From positions 1 through 11,781 of the forward strand of contig JAUWOI010000084.1 of the NCBI GenBank assembly GCA_030612185.1: DNA of 11,781 nucleotides, in the 5' to 3' direction. The notes under the pieces were generated by a model that was not told where the DNA came from, did not search any database, and was given only the letters and a program-made list of their open reading frames with translations. Within the stretch, counting starts at the first letter, position 1; each line of letters begins with the position of its first letter. Positions 7,538 to 11,781 of this stretch are shown here, piece by piece. The DNA is from Anaerolineae bacterium (GTDB lineage Bacteria > Chloroflexota > Anaerolineae > B4-G1). The translations under genes and the position numbers were made by a program.

Positions 7538-8530
7538 GTGCGATACCAACTCTTGAAAACAGGACATTACGTGATTCCGATGCTTTTGACCGCTGTTTTG
7601 CTAACAGCCTGTGGCGCACCAGGGACGGCCACCTCAGCTCCAGTGGTCGAGGAGGCGCAAAACGCTGCCCAGCCGGCAGCCACCTATACGCCTTACCCTA
7701 CCTATACGCCCTATCCCACTTATACCCCGTTACCCAAGGTGGCTCCTACGTGCACGCCGACGCCGACACCTACAGTTGCCCCATCCACGACGGCGGCCGT
7801 CGCGCCGACTAGCGTGCCGACCGGGATACCGACCGAAGCGCCAGCCTCTTCACTGTCCCAGTCTGCCTCAGCGGGAGCGACCACAACGACCGATGCATCA
7901 TCGTTAGAAATCACCCGACTTGAGGAGACGAGCCCTGGTCCGCCGTTTACCATCCAGGTGGACACTGTCCGCATCAAAGAGGGTAAATACAAGGTAACAG
8001 GAGTGGTGCGCAACGACGGATCTGAAACGTATGAAGGCGTAGGGATCCATGCTACTTTCTACACTCTGGGTCCCTCTGGTCAGGGGTCCGACGAGGATGG
8101 GCTGTATCCGCATGGCCCGGTTGACACATACTGCCCATGTCCATTCCTGGAGCCGGGCGCGGAATGTCCTTTCAGCATCGAAATCTACGAGCGGAATTAC
8201 GCCGCTTACGGATTGCATCCTTATGGTCAACCCATGGCCTTTCACACGTGGCACGAACCGGCATCTGTGACTGTGAGCAATCTCAATGTATCCAACGACG
8301 GTATTGGCAATGTCCGTATCACGGGGACGGTGACCAACAAGAATGACTTCACCGTCAAGAGCGCGACCATTGCCGGGGTGCTGATGGACGCCGACGGGCG
8401 AATCGTGAGCGAGGGGTCCACCGTGGTGCTCGGAGGCATTGAGCCAGGGGCCAGCGCTTCGTTTGATCTGCGCATCAAGTATGAACCCTATGCCCGCTAC
8501 GAATTGTACGTCCAGGGCGTTCGCTACTAA
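7538..8530 (+). CDS. Lipoprotein with TYTPYP linker and two FxLYD-like domains
   Basis: A 330-residue predicted lipoprotein. The start is GTG (7538), supported by GGGAGG 6 nt upstream; the first ATG is at residue 15 and lacks such a site. A signal peptide (1-24) ends in the lipobox LTAC with lipidated Cys25. Residues 26-120 are a low-complexity linker that includes TYTPYP repeats (49-66) and a run of Thr/Pro, the kind used to span a wall. Residues about 137-235 and 245-330 are two beta-rich domains with matching patterns (VDTVRIKEGKYKVTGVVRND and VSNDGIGNVRITGTVTNKND), each ending in a Tyr-rich strand (IEIYERNYAAY, IKYEPYARYELY). This is the FxLYD-like fold often linked to Chloroflexota and Firmicute surface lipoproteins. 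Domain 1 carries a CPCP cysteine cluster (199-202) with Cys210. Role unknown; its place after the permease suggests an accessory surface or substrate protein. Confidence 0.85.
   Translation: MRYQLLKTGHYVIPMLLTAVLLTACGAPGTATSAPVVEEAQNAAQPAATYTPYPTYTPYPTYTPLPKVAPTCTPTPTPTVAPSTTAAVAPTSVPTGIPTEAPASSLSQSASAGATTTTDASSLEITRLEETSPGPPFTIQVDTVRIKEGKYKVTGVVRNDGSETYEGVGIHATFYTLGPSGQGSDEDGLYPHGPVDTYCPCPFLEPGAECPFSIEIYERNYAAYGLHPYGQPMAFHTWHEPASVTVSNLNVSNDGIGNVRITGTVTNKNDFTVKSATIAGVLMDADGRIVSEGSTVVLGGIEPGASASFDLRIKYEPYARYELYVQGVRY
7682..7735 (+). repeat. 18-bp in-frame tandem repeat, three units (TYTPYP)
   Basis: Units at 7682-7699, 7700-7717 and 7718-7735 each encode Thr-Tyr-Thr-Pro-Tyr/Leu-Pro. The copies differ mostly at third codon positions, so the peptide is conserved while the DNA drifts. 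This fits a linker under selection for spacing rather than a recent slip. Confidence 0.8.
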
Positions 8531-8533
8531 CGT

Positions 8534-8556
8534 AGGGTGGTTTTGCTAACCGCCTT
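8534..8556 (+). terminator. Stem-loop just after the lipoprotein gene
   Basis: AGGGTGGTT (8534-8542) pairs with AACCGCCTT (8548-8556), a 9-bp stem with two G-U pairs and a TTGCT loop, starting 4 nt after the stop codon. No U tract follows. It could be a weak terminator or an mRNA 3'-end stabiliser marking the end of the first plus-strand unit. Confidence 0.35.
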
Positions 8557-8638
8557 GAGGGACAAGGAGGACAGTTCGGGGCACGGGATGGTTCACTTGC
8601 AAGACGTGCGAAGGTTGGCCAGGCGGTGTACAATGGAT

Positions 8639-8719
8639 GTGGCGTGAAGCCACGAAGGTTTGAACTGTCAATGGTTGCGGCTGAAAGTCGCGCCAGGCGA
8701 AGATTTTCAAGCGAAATCT
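8639..8719 (+). other. Cluster of three small stem-loops in the spacer before the LolA-like gene
   Basis: GTGGC/GCCAC (8639-8653, loop GTGAA), GCGGC/GTCGC (8677-8691, loop TGAAA, one G-U) and AGATTT/AAATCT (8701-8719, 7-nt loop) follow one another and end 5 nt before the AAGGAGG of the next gene. The 204-bp spacer 8531-8734 holds no gene and no promoter I can defend. The hairpins would be in the leader of the second unit, but I do not recognise a known riboswitch. Confidence 0.35.
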
Positions 8720-8734
8720 CACGAAGGAGGGAAT

Positions 8735-9856
8735 ATGATGAGCGCAAAAGGTAAGAGACTATTAGTACTTCTGGTAGCCATCCTGGCTTTGGGGGTCGGC
8801 GGGCTGGCGTTGGCCGCCTTCAACGGTGACCCCACGCCCGAGGAGGTCCTGACCCGCGCCGTCGAGACCCTGGACGCCGCCCAGGACGGCCACGCCGTGT
8901 TGCTGGTCGAGGCCGACACGCCCGACAGGAGCGGTTGGGCCACTCTCGAGGTCTGGGGCAAGAAGCCGCCCGAGGGGGATGCCCACCCCAAGTTCCGGGC
9001 CGAGGTGCGGGAGACGAGCGAGGCCGAGGCCCAGGGTGCGGTGGCCGTCAGTGATGGGGAGCAGTTCTGGCTCTACGTCCCGGCACGCAACACTGTCTGG
9101 ACGGGCGCGGTCGAAGAGATGCGCGATGCCGAACAGATGCCCGCCTATGAAGGCGAGTTGCCTTTCGACTCCCCTCAGACGTTCGTAGACTGGCTGCTGC
9201 GGGTCAGCGAGGTGACGCTCCTGGGCACCGAAGAGGTGGCAGGCCACGCAGCCTACAGCCTCCAGTTCGTGCCTCGTCCCGAAGAGATGTCCGAGGTGGC
9301 GGCGACCGGAGGCACGGGGACGGCGTGGGTAGACCAGGCCCGCTGGGTGCCCTTGCAGGCGGCTTTCGACGGCGGCTCTATTGGCCAGGGCCAGGTGACG
9401 GCTGAACTGGTGGAACTGGACATGGGCCTGTCCGACGACCTGTTCACGTTCCAGATTCCGGACGGGGTCGAGGTGCTGCTGATAGAGGATCGCCTGCCCC
9501 AGCACCTGAGCCTGGACGAGGCCGAGGCTGACTTCGATCTACTGACGCCGTCCCACCTCCCCGAGGGCGCCACGCTCGGTGACGTGCTGAAGATGGGCGA
9601 CGCCCTCGTGCTCCGCTATGAGTCGGCCCAAGGGCCCTTCGCCGTCGGTCAGGGTACCGATGGGCGGGCCGTGGAGCCCCCTCCCGCTTCCGGCGAGCCC
9701 GTCTCGCTGCGGGGCACCACGGGGACGCTCTTCACCAATGAAAACGAGGAGGGCACCAAAGTCTTCCTGGCGTGGACCGAGGACGGGCGGACCTTCACCG
9801 TGAGCGGAGCCATCTCCGGCGAGGAGGCGCTGCGGGTCGCCGAGTCCCTGCAATGA
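8735..9856 (+). CDS. Exported LolA-like / DUF4367 protein
   Basis: A 373-residue secreted protein (372 if the adjacent second ATG at 8738 is used; AAGGAGG is 4 or 7 nt away, the latter being better spaced). Residues 1-28 are a signal peptide (RLLVLLVAILALGVGGLALA); no lipobox cysteine is present, so it is either cleaved near A27-A28 or kept as an anchor. Residues about 34-245 look like the LolA/RseB-type unclosed beta-barrel: PTPEEVLTRAVETLDAAQDG, SDGEQFWLYVPARN, a helical FDSPQTFVDWLLRV segment and TGTAWVDQARWVPLQ. Residues about 268-373 fit DUF4367 (LLTPSHLPEGATL, LAWTEDGRTFTVSGAISGEE). LolA-type folds bind lipids or lipoproteins, RseB types sense them. The stop overlaps the following ABC gene by ATGA, so it is likely the dedicated partner of that transporter. 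Confidence 0.82.
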   Translation: MMSAKGKRLLVLLVAILALGVGGLALAAFNGDPTPEEVLTRAVETLDAAQDGHAVLLVEADTPDRSGWATLEVWGKKPPEGDAHPKFRAEVRETSEAEAQGAVAVSDGEQFWLYVPARNTVWTGAVEEMRDAEQMPAYEGELPFDSPQTFVDWLLRVSEVTLLGTEEVAGHAAYSLQFVPRPEEMSEVAATGGTGTAWVDQARWVPLQAAFDGGSIGQGQVTAELVELDMGLSDDLFTFQIPDGVEVLLIEDRLPQHLSLDEAEADFDLLTPSHLPEGATLGDVLKMGDALVLRYESAQGPFAVGQGTDGRAVEPPPASGEPVSLRGTTGTLFTNENEEGTKVFLAWTEDGRTFTVSGAISGEEALRVAESLQ

Positions 9857-11781
9857 CGGACCTGGCCGTCCTCACCCAGGAACTCACCCGCCACTACCGC
9901 ATCGGCGAGGGCACGGGGGAGGCGCTGGCGGGTGTGGACCTGGGGGTATGCCGTGGTGAGTTCGTGGCCGTGGCCGGCGTCTCCGGCTCCGGCAAGTCTA
10001 CCCTGCTCCATCTGGTGGGCGGACTGGAGCGGCCCACGGGCGGCCAGGTATGGGTGGACGAGGTCGAGTTGGGGTCGGCCAGGGAGACAGAACTGACCCA
10101 CCACCGCCGTCGGCGCGTCGGCTTCGTCTTCCAGACCTTCAACCTGCTGCCGCGCCTGACCGCCCTGGAGAACACCGCCCTGCCCCTCATGTGCGCCGGC
10201 GTCCCGCGCCGGGAGCGAGAAGCCCAGGCCCGCGTTCTGCTGGAACAGGTGGGCCTGGGCCACCGGCTGGATCACTACCCGACACAACTTTCGGGGGGAG
10301 AGCAGCAGCGCGTGGCTATCGCCCGGGCACTGGTGCACGACCCGGCCGTCATCCTGGCCGACGAACCCACGGGCAACCTGGACACCCAAACGGGCGCGGG
10401 GATCCTGGCCCGCCTGCGCCGGCTGAACCGAGAGCGCGGCGTGACGGTGCTCCTGGTCACCCACGATCCCGCCGCGGCCGCCGTCGCCGACCGGGTGCTC
10501 TACCTGCGCGCCGGCCGTGTGGCGCGCGTCGAGGAAAGCGAGCAGCGGAGCAGGGAGGCAGGGGGGCAAAGGAGCGGGGGAGCCCTTCGACTACGCTCAG
10601 GACAGGCATCAGAAGGCACGCCGCCATCAATGCGCCTGGCCGATCTGCTGCGCAGCGCCTTCGCCAACTTTAGCCGACGCATCGTGCGCAGCGGTCTGAC
10701 CGTCATCGGCGTCTTCGTCGGCATCATCACCATCGTGGCTATGCTCTCGGTGGCGGTAGGCGTGGAAAGGGAAGTGCAGCGCAACATCGAGGCGATGGGG
10801 CTGGAATCGGTCTTCGTCACGCCGCCCCGCGCCGAAACCGGCGGTTTTGCCACCTACGCTGAGACCCGACCAGGTGCGTCCATCGTCTCGCCACAACACA
10901 TGGAGGCCGGCGGTTTCGACTCTTACGCGGATTCCCGACCGGAAGTGCCCATCACTCCGGCGGCGGTAGAAACACTGCGCCGGATGCCCGAGGTGGACAG
11001 CGTCGCCCCGCTGGTGGATTTGCCCTCGTACCTGGACTTGAGTGTGAAGTGGGGCGAGCGGGCAGCCCCGGCCCGGGTGCAAAGCAGCACGGAACAGCTC
11101 AGCCCCTTTGAGGGATCATCGCAGGTGCTGGCTGGAAGGCAACTGGACCCCGGTGAGGCGCGAGGCGTTGTCCTCTCTGCACGACTGGCCCGCGACCTGG
11201 GCGGCGGCGACTACGGTGCACTGGTGGGGCAGGTGGTGACGCTCACCGTGCGCCTGCCCCGTGGCGAGACCGGGGAGTTCCCCGTGACGGTGCTGGGCGT
11301 CAAGGAGGGACAGCGGAGCGCCGTCGAACTGGGCGTGGAGGACGCGGCGGACATCAAGCGCTGGTGGTACGGGCAACCCGACCTGCTGGAGACGCGGGGC
11401 TACGACGGCCTGGTGGTCAAGGCCAGGAGCCTGGCGGCGGTGCCGGCGGTGGAGGACCGGGTCAAGGCTATGGGCTTCCAGGCCCGCTCGCTGCGCACTT
11501 TCCTCGACCTGGCGAACCGGATCTTCGCCGTGCTCAACACCCTGCTGGGGTCGGTGGGCGGCCTGGCCCTCTTCGTGGCTGCCCTGGGCGTCATCAACAC
11601 TATGATCATGGCCGTCTACGAACGGACGCGCGAGATCGGCATCATGAAGGCCATCGGCGCCTCGCGAGGGGATGTGCTGCGGCTCTTTATCGTCGAGGCG
11701 GCCCTGATCGGCTTTCTGGGAGGCGTTCTCGGCCTGGCGCTGGGAACGCTGCTGGGACGCGGGGTGGACTGGGCCGCCCAC
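9853..11781 (+). CDS. Fused ABC ATPase-permease of MacB type, 3' end cut by window
   Basis: One uninterrupted frame of 643 codons runs from ATG 9853 to the window edge with no stop. Residues 1-225 are an ATPase: Walker A GVSGSGKST (42-50), Q94 in [24 protein letters not shown] (146-153), VILADE (166-171), H204. Residues 226-259 are a charged, low-complexity linker. Residue 260 is a Met opening the permease: TM1 about 281-302, an extracytoplasmic domain (about 303-555), TM2 about 559-588, the [14 protein letters not shown] motif (590-603) and TM3 about 611-635; the last helix lies outside. Order and motifs match MacB. ATG 9853 overlaps the LolA-like stop (ATGA) and has no clear Shine-Dalgarno, so it relies on coupling. 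An independent start at ATG 10630 has only a distant AGAAGG, which favours a true fusion. The linker contains a dispersed repeat and the extracytoplasmic domain a 23-codon duplication. Confidence 0.88.
   Translation, partial: MTDLAVLTQELTRHYRIGEGTGEALAGVDLGVCRGEFVAVAGVSGSGKSTLLHLVGGLERPTGGQVWVDEVELGSARETELTHHRRRRVGFVFQTFNLLPRLTALENTALPLMCAGVPRREREAQARVLLEQVGLGHRLDHYPTQLSGGEQQRVAIARALVHDPAVILADEPTGNLDTQTGAGILARLRRLNRERGVTVLLVTHDPAAAAVADRVLYLRAGRVARVEESEQRSREAGGQRSGGALRLRSGQASEGTPPSMRLADLLRSAFANFSRRIVRSGLTVIGVFVGIITIVAMLSVAVGVEREVQRNIEAMGLESVFVTPPRAETGGFATYAETRPGASIVSPQHMEAGGFDSYADSRPEVPITPAAVETLRRMPEVDSVAPLVDLPSYLDLSVKWGERAAPARVQSSTEQLSPFEGSSQVLAGRQLDPGEARGVVLSARLARDLGGGDYGALVGQVVTLTVRLPRGETGEFPVTVLGVKEGQRSAVELGVEDAADIKRWWYGQPDLLETRGYDGLVVKARSLAAVPAVEDRVKAMGFQARSLRTFLDLANRIFAVLNTLLGSVGGLALFVAALGVINTMIMAVYERTREIGIMKAIGASRGDVLRLFIVEAALIGFLGGVLGLALGTLLGRGVDWAAH
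10583..10607 (+). repeat. Dispersed repeat inside the interdomain linker
   Basis: The core CCTTCGACTACGCTCAGG (10584-10601), followed by ACAGGC, matches from memory a dispersed, partly palindromic repeat family common in Chloroflexota and other environmental genomes, recognisable by its translations LRSGQA on this frame and CPERSRR on the other strand. It sits between the last ATPase strand and the permease Met, encoding about eight residues of linker (ALRLRSGQ). Copy number in this genome cannot be seen from one window. Confidence 0.6.
10834..10971 (+). repeat. 69-bp (23-codon) degenerate tandem duplication in the permease domain
   Basis: Residues 328-350 (ETGGFATYAETRPGASIVSP...) and 351-373 (EAGGFDSYADSRPEVPITP...) align in register: E, GGF, YA and RP are identical, with T/S and E/D exchanges between. 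The second copy leads into the normal MacB-type ITPAAVETLRRMPEVDSVAP, so the first copy is probably the added one. Third-position differences show it is not recent. Confidence 0.7.

Noticed and set aside
8614..8634. Promoter built on TACAAT at 8629-8634 before the LolA-like gene
   Set aside because: No -35 element stands at a suitable distance; the closest TTG-type hexamers are 10 or 26 bp away.
10630..11781. Separate permease gene starting at ATG 10630
   Set aside because: The frame is continuous with the ATPase and no stop or well-placed ribosome-binding site separates them; kept as a possible secondary start only.

Overview
The window is moderately GC-rich bacterial DNA and most resembles a Chloroflexota (Anaerolineae-like) chromosome fragment. 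This is inference from three traits: a threonine/tyrosine/proline-rich lipoprotein linker (TYTPYP repeats), short-period tandem repeats and palindromes at most gene junctions, and a dispersed repeat whose translations (LRSGQA; PERSRR on the other strand) I recall from Chloroflexota and other environmental genomes. No rRNA or tRNA marker is present to settle this.

Left part, minus strand (1-3213). Bases 1-139 are bounded by a perfect 16-bp inverted repeat and look like a small non-autonomous element. A two-gene operon follows, read right to left: a PadR-family repressor and a stand-alone GyrI-like small-molecule-binding protein, joined by an ATGA overlap. Its promoter has TTGACA, a 17-bp spacer and TATTAT, with a perfect 14-bp palindrome over the -10, which suggests autoregulation. 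Upstream, also on the minus strand, is an MttB-superfamily (COG5598) methyltransferase without an in-frame amber codon. It has its own promoter and is separated from padR by a hairpin.

Right part, plus strand (3363-11781). A first gene run encodes a Tat-signal flavodoxin, a MacA/HlyD-type adaptor, a MacB/LolD-type ATPase, a MacB-type permease (FtsX family) and an FxLYD-like lipoprotein. The first three are tightly coupled (ATGA overlap, then a 1-nt gap). A perfect 15-bp palindrome separates ATPase and permease. After 204 bp of hairpin-rich spacer comes a second unit: an exported LolA-like/DUF4367 protein overlapping (ATGA) a fused ATPase-permease ABC protein that runs off the window. The fused gene carries a dispersed repeat exactly in its interdomain linker and a 23-codon duplication in its extracytoplasmic domain.

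Working model (inference): the plus strand encodes two related type VII (MacB/LolCDE-superfamily) ABC systems acting at the membrane/wall interface. One uses a MacA-like adaptor, the other a LolA-like partner. No TolC-like protein is encoded here. If the host is a monoderm, the usual MacAB-TolC and LolCDE-LolA-outer-membrane roles cannot apply as such, so the substrates are open. An exported flavodoxin opening the transporter operon, apparently with a second internal start, is the least expected component. I see no defence system, CRISPR array, RNA gene or complete insertion sequence.
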